From: JBDLSY01 sp041170585
Lineage (GTDB): Bacteria; Pseudomonadota; Gammaproteobacteria; Burkholderiales; Burkholderiaceae_C
Reading direction: 5' to 3'
NCBI GenBank assembly: GCA_041170585.1
Contig: JBEDNN010000066.1
Coordinates: 1 to 11,920, forward strand
DNA: 11,920 bases
A program made the translations under genes and the position numbers. Shown here piece by piece: positions 1 through 6,202 of this stretch (positions within the stretch are counted from its first letter, which is position 1; each line of letters begins with the position of its first letter). Below the pieces are notes generated by a model. The model saw only the letters and a program-made list of their open reading frames with translations. It did not search any database and was not told where the DNA came from.

Positions 1-2
1 AA

Positions 3-2189
3 GGCGAAGATGTGCCACCGTTTTTGTGTGTGATAGACACCAAAAAAGCGGCGATTATGAAGACCGCTGACGCTTTGCCACTGATTAGCAATAAAAAGCA
101 ACCCATTAAATGGGGCAAAAATGCCAGCGGTTATACCCAAGAAGCGTTGGACGTGGTTAGTGCGTACATCGGCACGTATTTAATCAGTTTTAGAATTGAA
201 ACGCATGAAGATGAATTCATACAAACGATTAAAAACGCCATTAAAACGGGCGATATTATTCGTACTGCGATTACGCCAAACAATTTAAAACAAGTGTTTG
301 ATAAATGGATTGCGATGATTGGGCAAGAAATTCAAGGCGTTGCCACCGAAGAATATGCCTTGTTATTTTTCGCGGATATTATGAGTGACGGCACGGTGAG
401 TACTCATCAAAACCTGCCTGCCGAGTTATTACATAAAAACAATAAGCCTGTATTTTGTTTAAATAATAGAAATTACGAATTAAGTAGCCACGAAGGTTAC
501 CGCCAGTTTTGGGCGATTTACGACCGTCCGCCTAAGCAAGAGTATAGAAATTATTTATTAGAACGGCGTGACAGTTTGATTCCGATTGATGAACGCAGTT
601 TTAAAGGGGCGTATTACACGCCGCTGCATGTCGTTGATAAAGCATATGAAAAATTAGAAGCCACACTGGGCAAACAATGGCAAAAAGACTATATCGTGTG
701 GGATATGTGTTGCGGTGTGGGCAACCTTGAAGTGAAGCACAGCAACCCGCGCAACGTATTTATGTCTACGTTGGACACCGCCGATATTGATGTGATGAAG
801 GCGACTAAAACCTGTACGGCAGCGACTCGTTTTCAGTACGATTATTTGAATGATGATATTACCGATGATGGGCAGATTGATTACAGCCTGACGGGCAAAG
901 TGCCAGCCGCTTTGCAACAAGCGATTAAAGACGGCAAAAAGATTTTAATTTTGATTAACCCGCCGTATGCCGAGGCTGGTAGTACTTTAGGCAAAGAATC
1001 TAAGGGCGATGTTGCAAAAACAAAAGTAGCATTAACGTTGATGAATAATTACGGCAAAGCCAGCAATGAATTATTTACCCAGTTTATAGCACGCATAGCC
1101 CAAGAAATACCCACGGCGACGCTGGCGATGTTTAGTACATTAAAGTATGTCAATGCGCCAAATTTTGAAAAATTTAGAGACGCTTGGAATGCCCGATATT
1201 TAGATGGGTTTGTGGTGCATAGCAAAGCCTTTGATGGTTTAACAGGCAACTTCCCAATTAGTTTTTTAATTTGGAAAACTGCAAACCTAAGAAGGTCTAA
1301 AAAAATAATTTTAGATGAGATACCCGTAGAGGTGTTGGATAAACATGCTAAACCCATTAATGAAAAAGTATATCAATATAACAATATAGATACTTATTTG
1401 AATAAATGGATTGAAAGACCTAAGGCAAATAAAGTTGAAGTTGTTCCTTTAAAAAATACAGTCTCTGTTTCTACAGCACCCAACACGACTATTCTTTCAA
1501 AATGGAGCGACAATGCAATAGCGTATTGTTTTTGTGATAGCAATGACTTTCAAAATGCAGTTCAATCAACAGTATTGTTTTCATCTACTTATTTTAAAGG
1601 ACACGGTTTTTATGTAACAAAGAAAAACCTATGGCAAGTAGCCGTTGTGTTTACCGTTCGCCGTGTCATTAAACCGACATGGTTAAACGACCGCGACCAA
1701 TTTTCACAACCTACACAGCCATTAAGCAACGCATTTAAAATGGATTGTTTAATATGGATGTTGTTTAACGGCAGCAACCTAACCGCCAGTGCCGACAAGC
1801 TTGAATGGAATGGCAAACAGTGGAGCATCGTGAACCATTTTATTCCGTTTACCGAAAGTGAAGTCGGGGCGAATGACCGTTTTGAAAGCGATTTTATGGT
1901 GCAGTATTTACAAGATAAACGTCTAAGTATTGAAGCACAAACCGTCATGGCTGAAGGCTTAAAACTATGGCAAGCCTATTTTATGCACACCGATGTGCGT
2001 GGTGTGCGTGATGAACTGAAACTGAATCGCCCTGATGTGGGCTGGTATCAAATCCGCAAAGCCCTGCAAGCCCGCAACAACAGTGGCGACTATGTGCCGA
2101 TTAACTTTAAACCGTTTGAAGACGCCTATAAAACACTCACCGAAAAATTACGCCCAATGGTGTTTGAGTTGGGGTTTTTAAGGGGGTGA
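3..2189 (+). CDS. N6-adenine DNA methyltransferase, Eco57I/type IIG-like, 5' end cut by window edge
   Basis: The protein probably transfers a methyl group from S-adenosylmethionine to adenine in DNA, as part of a restriction-modification or related defence system. Numbering from the GTG at 12, it has a YYTP box at residues 201-204, the SAM-binding motif DMCCGVGN at 231-238 and the catalytic NPPY at 316-319. This order is that of gamma-class N6-adenine methylases. The C-terminal 300 or so residues would hold target recognition, which I infer from the family and cannot see as a motif. The frame stays open to the left edge (codons for G-E-D precede the GTG) and no ribosome binding site is visible, so the gene is almost certainly 5' partial. 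The N-terminal 190 residues match nothing I can name, so a fused nuclease cannot be confirmed or excluded. Its last 80 bp are repeated at 3227-3306. It converges with the next gene after a 16-bp gap. Confidence 0.85.
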   Translation, partial: GEDVPPFLCVIDTKKAAIMKTADALPLISNKKQPIKWGKNASGYTQEALDVVSAYIGTYLISFRIETHEDEFIQTIKNAIKTGDIIRTAITPNNLKQVFDKWIAMIGQEIQGVATEEYALLFFADIMSDGTVSTHQNLPAELLHKNNKPVFCLNNRNYELSSHEGYRQFWAIYDRPPKQEYRNYLLERRDSLIPIDERSFKGAYYTPLHVVDKAYEKLEATLGKQWQKDYIVWDMCCGVGNLEVKHSNPRNVFMSTLDTADIDVMKATKTCTAATRFQYDYLNDDITDDGQIDYSLTGKVPAALQQAIKDGKKILILINPPYAEAGSTLGKESKGDVAKTKVALTLMNNYGKASNELFTQFIARIAQEIPTATLAMFSTLKYVNAPNFEKFRDAWNARYLDGFVVHSKAFDGLTGNFPISFLIWKTANLRRSKKIILDEIPVEVLDKHAKPINEKVYQYNNIDTYLNKWIERPKANKVEVVPLKNTVSVSTAPNTTILSKWSDNAIAYCFCDSNDFQNAVQSTVLFSSTYFKGHGFYVTKKNLWQVAVVFTVRRVIKPTWLNDRDQFSQPTQPLSNAFKMDCLIWMLFNGSNLTASADKLEWNGKQWSIVNHFIPFTESEVGANDRFESDFMVQYLQDKRLSIEAQTVMAEGLKLWQAYFMHTDVRGVRDELKLNRPDVGWYQIRKALQARNNSGDYVPINFKPFEDAYKTLTEKLRPMVFELGFLRG
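2100..2179 (+). repeat. Direct repeat, copy 1: 3' end of the methyltransferase gene
   Basis: These 80 bp match 3227-3306 with two differences (C at 2126 against G at 3253, and T at 2169 against C at 3296). The offset is 1127 bp. This copy lies inside the intact reading frame and ends eight bases before the stop codon. The similarity stops at the 3' end, where copy 1 reads TTA-AGG-GGG-TGA and copy 2 reads TTG-AAA-TGA. Together the copies bracket the reverse-strand 283-residue gene. Confidence 0.95.
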
Positions 2190-2205
2190 TAGAAAATATT
2201 AAAAA

Positions 2206-3057
2206 TTAAATTAGAGGGTGTTGTCTTGGTGGAATAATGTGATTATGAACTTTTAGCACCGTACGTTCGGCTGTTATTTTATAGCCCGTTTTAGTTTGTA
2301 TCGTACGCATATCTATATCTAATAAATCACCTTTACCAAACCTCTCACCATTTTCAATAGTAGCTAAAAAGACATCATCAAGAATCGCTGCACTAAATTC
2401 GGATACACCGTCGTAAAATCGCCATTTATTACCCTCTTTAAACACTGCAGCTAAAAGTACAACAGTAGCACGAGAAGTATTGTCGCTGGCATTTTGCTCA
2501 ACTACAGCCTTAACAAAGCTTGTGGCTTCCTGCTTAGTTACAGTTTCACTGATGCATGAATCTTTAGATGTAATTTCTAACGAGTCATAACCTTCTAAAT
2601 TCAGTGGTTTTTGTATAAATCTCTGTACTGCATCACCACTTTTATCATTATTTATAACTAAATTAAGAGATGCAATATTAATCTGAATAATTTCGCCATT
2701 ATTATTAGTTACATTAGCAATATTACCTGAATAACTTATTGAGCTTGGCTTGCCATTTTTTAAATGTTTCCACAATGCAAATGCACCTTTTACAGCCGTC
2801 CAAAGTTGGTCAGACGTGTACGAACTAAATATTGTCGCTGCTGCCCCGCCTACTTCAAATAAAATATTAGTAACAAAAGAGCCGTGTGTGAAGCCTTCAA
2901 CTTGTGCTTTAGCCTCTGCTTGCTCACCGTAAGTGGCTTTAACGGCTGCAACCATAAATTCAGAAAACGCAATCATGTTTTCAGAAGCTTGGTACACGTC
3001 CATTTTGCCTTCGTCTAGGGCGGAACCAATATACCGAATAGTTGCTGATGTTTTCAT
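2206..3057 (-). CDS. Uncharacterised 283-residue protein (accessory cargo 1)
   Basis: I cannot assign a function. The N-terminus (I-R-Y-x-G-x-A-L-D-x-x-x-M-D-V at about 6-20, then a G-F-x-x-G-S-F segment near 55-61) resembles, from memory only, uncharacterised proteins scattered through accessory and phage-like regions. A hydrophobic or amphipathic stretch runs from about 60 to 98, followed by a polar, beta-rich C-terminal half with the segment EGYDSLEI near residue 155. There is no signal peptide and no clear membrane helix. The gene lies opposite to everything else in the window and is convergent with the methyltransferase. The start is the only good ATG. No Shine-Dalgarno precedes it, and the space is filled by GATAAT hexamers (3066-3089). 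Base composition is closer to the methyltransferase than to the AT-rich 591-residue gene. The reading frame is convincing; the role is unknown. Confidence 0.75.
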   Translation of the reverse strand: MKTSATIRYIGSALDEGKMDVYQASENMIAFSEFMVAAVKATYGEQAEAKAQVEGFTHGSFVTNILFEVGGAAATIFSSYTSDQLWTAVKGAFALWKHLKNGKPSSISYSGNIANVTNNNGEIIQINIASLNLVINNDKSGDAVQRFIQKPLNLEGYDSLEITSKDSCISETVTKQEATSFVKAVVEQNASDNTSRATVVLLAAVFKEGNKWRFYDGVSEFSAAILDDVFLATIENGERFGKGDLLDIDMRTIQTKTGYKITAERTVLKVHNHIIPPRQHPLI

Positions 3058-3065
3058 ATTAAAAT

Positions 3066-3089
3066 GATAATGATAATGATAATGATAAT
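3066..3089. promoter_or_regulatory. Four tandem GATAAT hexamers upstream of the 283-residue gene (Fur-box-like, or slippable repeat)
   Basis: Four perfect head-to-tail copies of GATAAT occupy this stretch, ending 8 bp from the start codon of the reverse-strand gene. Seen from that gene the repeat reads ATTATC. Known background: the Fur operator can be described as three or more adjoining GATAAT hexamers, so this array satisfies that description. A TATTAT sequence on the gene's strand (3085-3090) overlaps its distal end and could be a -10 element, so a bound repressor would block transcription. The alternative is a plain hexanucleotide simple-sequence repeat whose copy number changes by slippage. 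The sequence alone does not separate the two. Confidence 0.5.
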
Positions 3090-3156
3090 AGTTAATTATT
3101 ATTCATTAAATGATTTATTTAAAAAATCAAAAAGCTAAAGCACTGATAAATGCACT

Positions 3157-3227
3157 AAATCTACAACGCCCGAGAAGTATTAACCCCCCACTAGGTCAGA
3201 CAAAACTATAGCATAAAATGCAATTAA
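3157..3227. repeat. Element E, copy A (upstream of the second methyltransferase tail)
   Basis: Two blocks match the region downstream of the 591-residue gene. Block 1 (3157-3182) matches 5101-5126 at 22 of 26 positions. Block 2 (3199-3220) matches 5136-5157 at 20 of 22 and includes ATAGCATAAAATG. The intervening segment is 16 nt here and 9 nt in copy B. Weaker similarity continues for about seven more bases, up to the start of the repeated methyltransferase tail, so E and tail adjoin with almost no spacer. There is no strong hairpin, terminal inverted repeat or coding frame. Confidence 0.7.
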
Positions 3228-3313
3228 TTAACTTTAAACCGTTTGAAGACGCGTATAAAACACTCACCGAAAAATTACGCCCAATGGTGTTTGAGCTGGG
3301 GTTTTTGAAATGA
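3218..3313 (+). pseudogene. Duplicated C-terminal fragment of the methyltransferase (31 codons)
   Basis: An ATG at 3218 opens a 31-codon frame. From its fifth codon the frame encodes the same residues as the end of the upstream methyltransferase (I-N-F-K-P-F-E-D-A-Y onward), finishing L-G-F-L-K. No catalytic motif is present, so it cannot be an active enzyme and is best read as the relic of a second methyltransferase allele. Its TGA (3311-3313) overlaps the ATG of the 591-residue gene (3310-3312) as ATGA. No good ribosome binding site precedes the ATG. The fragment may still be translated and so help initiation of the next gene by coupling, which is inference. Confidence 0.7.
3227..3306 (+). 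repeat. Direct repeat, copy 2: 3' end of a methyltransferase gene
   Basis: This is the second copy of the 80-bp repeat, 78 of 80 identical to 2100-2179. Both differences are synonymous (Ala GCC/GCG and Leu TTG/CTG). The left boundary falls directly after element E, around a shared TTAA. The right boundary is where this copy runs into the overlapping start of the 591-residue gene. Confidence 0.95.
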
Positions 3314-5085
3314 TGAATTTATTTTGTGAGGTGATTAATTGGTTTTATGATACGGTTATGCAAGGTCTCAAAGATTTAAATATAAATGTTTTGCAAAATG
3401 TAATAACAGGAATATTAACAATTTATATTCCATGGGTACTTGTTTTTTTAACTGATGTTTTAAATCAAAAAAACAAAAAAACCATTTTTGAAAAACAATG
3501 CTTAATTAATGAAGTATTTAAAGCCAAAGAAGTTTTTTTGATTTCTCTATTCGCTTTAACTATATTTGGTGTTTACAATGAAAAAACACTGCTACCTCTT
3601 AAACTTTTTTTATTGATAGTTTTTTTTATAATCTTATATTTTTTTAAAGAAAGGTTTAAGGTAATATTAAACTATACAACCAATGACTTACCATTCAAGT
3701 TAGATTATTTAAATCGTTTGAAAGATAGTATTCAACCCAAAAAAGATGTACAAGAAAATAATGATTATCAATTTAAATTTTTTGAAACTATTAAAAAGTT
3801 TATATCTAATAATTTTGAAAAAACATTAAAATTTATTTGGGATTTTACATGTTTCAAAACTAAGCAAGTAAGCATTAATTCTATTCAAGATAATGAAATT
3901 AAAGCTGTTTGGCAATCAATTTGGTCAAGCGAACTCAAAAAAGAAGAAGAAATTGAGTTTATTAAAATATTTTTTAAAATGTTTGATGAATGCTTTACTC
4001 ACAACAATCAAAATAAATTGCTTGCACAGTTAAGAAATATTTACAATCATAATGGACAATATAGAATTTACTATACAGATCAAATTAGTACTTTTTTATT
4101 ACCTAAAATTTTTGAATGGCGTTGTCAAAATAAATTAAACATACTTTCAAGTTACCCTAGTTTTATAAATATTGAGAATCTAATTAATAAATTAAGTAAA
4201 GAAACTGACTATTTTTATGAAATGCAACAGATTTTTTTATTTTTTGATGAAAAATTTAAAGAAAATATCAAGTTTAAAGAAAAATCAGCACAATTAGAAG
4301 CATATATATTGAAAGAGATGTTTCGTCCTTATTTAAAGATTTTTTTTGAAACCATAACGATTGATAATGTTGATGCAGTAATGAATTTAATGCCATTTGA
4401 TTTTAATAAAAATAAAATTTTAAATCATTATTTTTTAGAGGAATTTCTAATTTTTATTAAAAATAAAAGGTGTTTAAATAATGAAAATACAAATGATAAA
4501 ACCAATTATTATCTAGTGCGAGAAATAATTAGTATTATTTTTAAGTTTTCTGATGAAAAATTAATAACATCTTTTTTAAAACTGTATTTTATAAATAATT
4601 ATTTTCAAACAAGTTCAGATTTATTGAATATTGGGTTTGTACTTAAACAATTATTTAATTTAAATAATATTAAATTTTATACTGAAAAAAATACCCCTAT
4701 AGCATCTTTTTATGATAGAACAAAAACAGATGAAGAAATAGATAAACAAGCACTTAAAGAAAATAAAAAAGTTGAAAACTATCAAAAAAAACAAGCAGCA
4801 AAGTATATTTTTAATTATTTTGGGTACTATATTTTTACGAATTTTGATGGAATATTTTATACAAATAATGATAATTTTAATTTACAGAAAAAAGGAATCT
4901 ATTGCATAGATAAGTTTAAATCAGATTTAGAGCAATTTAATTTTAAACTTGAAAGCTATGAGCTTGAATATGTATCAGATAGTATTAAATATAAAGATAT
5001 TATTACCGACCTTAAAGAACTTATAACAGTTTTATTAGAAAACTTACAAGACCCAAGCATTTTTGATTTAGAAATAGATGATTAA
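3310..5085 (+). CDS. Uncharacterised 591-residue protein with three predicted N-terminal membrane helices (accessory cargo 2)
   Basis: I do not recognise this family. Three hydrophobic segments (about residues 30-48, 75-90 and 94-112) should anchor the protein in the inner membrane. They are followed by some 480 residues of polar, Lys/Asn/Phe-rich, mostly helical-looking sequence, probably cytoplasmic. I see no Walker, nuclease, protease or zinc motif. The ATG overlaps the stop of the methyltransferase tail fragment (ATGA), the usual sign of translational coupling, so the gene's original upstream partner was probably a complete methyltransferase of the same family. Base composition is strikingly AT-rich by eye, well below its neighbours, and T-runs of 7 and 8 lie in the third membrane segment (3605-3611 and 3620-3627). 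This suggests horizontal acquisition. A membrane-located effector or partner of a methylase-based defence system is a reasonable guess and no more. Confidence 0.75.
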   Translation: MMNLFCEVINWFYDTVMQGLKDLNINVLQNVITGILTIYIPWVLVFLTDVLNQKNKKTIFEKQCLINEVFKAKEVFLISLFALTIFGVYNEKTLLPLKLFLLIVFFIILYFFKERFKVILNYTTNDLPFKLDYLNRLKDSIQPKKDVQENNDYQFKFFETIKKFISNNFEKTLKFIWDFTCFKTKQVSINSIQDNEIKAVWQSIWSSELKKEEEIEFIKIFFKMFDECFTHNNQNKLLAQLRNIYNHNGQYRIYYTDQISTFLLPKIFEWRCQNKLNILSSYPSFINIENLINKLSKETDYFYEMQQIFLFFDEKFKENIKFKEKSAQLEAYILKEMFRPYLKIFFETITIDNVDAVMNLMPFDFNKNKILNHYFLEEFLIFIKNKRCLNNENTNDKTNYYLVREIISIIFKFSDEKLITSFLKLYFINNYFQTSSDLLNIGFVLKQLFNLNNIKFYTEKNTPIASFYDRTKTDEEIDKQALKENKKVENYQKKQAAKYIFNYFGYYIFTNFDGIFYTNNDNFNLQKKGIYCIDKFKSDLEQFNFKLESYELEYVSDSIKYKDIITDLKELITVLLENLQDPSIFDLEIDD

Positions 5086-5100
5086 CCTATTTAAAGCAAA

Positions 5101-5164
5101 AAATCTATAACGACTGAAAAGTATTAGTCTCATCGGATAAAACCATAGCATAAAATGTACTTAA
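5101..5164. repeat. Element E, copy B (downstream of the 591-residue gene)
   Basis: This is the partner of 3157-3227, starting 15 bp after the stop of the 591-residue gene and followed by the dapF leader. It contains the shared AAATCTAxAACG start and the ATAGCATAAAATG end. A short dyad (GACT/AGTC, about 5112-5129) is present here but not in copy A. It is probably the ancestral boundary between the variable locus and the dapF region. Confidence 0.65.
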
Positions 5165-5210
5165 GGTATTTTTTAAACTATTTAGTCAATCACGTATCAC
5201 TTTTTAACTT

Positions 5211-5216
5211 TATAAT
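5211..5216 (+). promoter_or_regulatory. Possible -10 element for dapF
   Basis: A perfect TATAAT lies 32 bp before the dapF ATG, which would give a 5' leader of roughly 25 nt. No convincing -35 hexamer is found at the normal 16-18 bp spacing. The stretch is AT-rich, with loose copies of TTTTTAACTTT around the hexamer, so a chance match is possible. Confidence 0.35.
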
Positions 5217-5248
5217 ATTTTTTAACTTTCAATAACACCTTGTAATTT

Positions 5249-6142
5249 ATGAATTTACATTTTACTAAAATGCACGGTGCAGGCAACGATTTTGTAGTGT
5301 TAAATGCTTTAAACGGCTTACCTGATTTATCACCAGAGCAGTATCGCCAAATTGCCGATAGACGTTATGGTGTCGGTTGCGACCAATTATTAATTATTGC
5401 CCCCCCTGTTGATACGGCAAATGATTTTTCCTACCGCATCATCAACAGCGATGGAAGCGAAGTAGAGCAATGCGGCAACGGTGCGCGTTGCTTTATGCGT
5501 TTTGTGTGTGATGAAGGCTTAACCACCCAAAAAAGTGTGCGTGTTGAAGTGGCAACGGGTGTCATTATTTTACAGGAATGCGACAATGGTTTAATTGAAG
5601 TCAATATGGGCATTCCTCGGTTTAACCCTAGTGATTTACACTTTAATCCGCAAGGTTTAGATTATGTAGTCAATAACAATACAGGCTTTTTAACCTATTA
5701 TTTTGATTTTCCTGCTGATACTGCCCATAAAGAAACTATTAACCTATCTGTAGGGACTGTCAGTATGGGTAACCCCCACGCAGTCCATACTGTAGAAAAT
5801 ATAGACACGGCTAAAGTGCTTGAATACGGTACATGGCTAGAAAACCATAACGCATTTTCACGGCGTGTCAATGTAGGTTTTATGCAAATCATTGATACAC
5901 ACACCATTAAATTACGTGTATGGGAACGTGGGGCAGGCGAAACATTGGCCTGTGGTACTGGTGCTTGTGCAGCAGCCGTTGTCGGTATTCAACAAGGTGT
6001 TTTAAACAGTCCAGTAACAGTACAAGCAAAAGGTGGCACACTCACTATTGATTGGAAAGGTAAAGCTGATGATTCCGTACTCATGCGTGGCCCTGCGGTC
6101 ACTGTATTTAAAGGCATTTTAAATTTAACACCTATAAAATAG
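5249..6142 (+). CDS. dapF: Diaminopimelate epimerase
   Basis: This enzyme converts LL-2,6-diaminopimelate to the meso form, supplying lysine synthesis and the peptidoglycan cross-linking residue. It is cytoplasmic and cofactor-independent. The N-terminal F-x-K-M-H-G-A-G-N-D-F signature is at residues 5-15. The two catalytic cysteines of the two-base mechanism sit in EQCGNGARC (Cys75) and ACGTGAC (Cys235). Asn/Asp-rich substrate contacts (NSDGS, 66-70) and GNPHAV (174-179) are present. At 297 residues it is about 20 longer than the usual 274-280, apparently from a looser segment around residues 125-165. The ATG start places the signature where the family has it, although no clear Shine-Dalgarno precedes it. 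lysA, often upstream in relatives, is absent, and the accessory region occupies that side. Confidence 0.97.
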   Translation: MNLHFTKMHGAGNDFVVLNALNGLPDLSPEQYRQIADRRYGVGCDQLLIIAPPVDTANDFSYRIINSDGSEVEQCGNGARCFMRFVCDEGLTTQKSVRVEVATGVIILQECDNGLIEVNMGIPRFNPSDLHFNPQGLDYVVNNNTGFLTYYFDFPADTAHKETINLSVGTVSMGNPHAVHTVENIDTAKVLEYGTWLENHNAFSRRVNVGFMQIIDTHTIKLRVWERGAGETLACGTGACAAAVVGIQQGVLNSPVTVQAKGGTLTIDWKGKADDSVLMRGPAVTVFKGILNLTPIK

Positions 6143-6152
6143 CCTTTTATAG
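6132..6152 (+). other. AT-rich inverted repeat spanning the dapF stop codon
   Basis: CTATAAAA (6132-6139) and TTTTATAG (6145-6152) form an 8-bp perfect stem around a 5-nt loop, with the dapF TAG inside the loop. A short T-rich stretch follows. With only A/T pairs except at the base, it would be a weak terminator at best. It may limit read-through into the DUF484 gene or protect the transcript end. Confidence 0.3.
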
Positions 6153-6202
6153 CATTTTGTCTTGATTCCTGATAATAATAACCCGCTGTTAAAATAACGT
6201 GT

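Noticed and set aside
12..56. GTG at 12 or ATG at 57 as the true start of the methyltransferase
   Set aside because: The frame is open to the left edge, there is no ribosome binding site before either codon, and an Eco57I-like methylase would normally be longer, so the gene is treated as 5' partial.
2750..2932. 60-codon forward frame inside the 283-residue gene
   Set aside because: It lies fully antisense to a longer, better frame and has no binding site or recognisable motif.
5112..5129. Terminator after the 591-residue gene (GACT/AGTC dyad in element E copy B)
   Set aside because: The stem is only 4 bp with a 10-nt loop, has no following T-run and is absent from copy A.
3157..5164. Insertion sequence or transposon bounded by the E elements
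   Set aside because: The E copies are direct and diverged, have no terminal inverted repeats or target-site duplication, and neither cargo protein resembles a transposase or recombinase.
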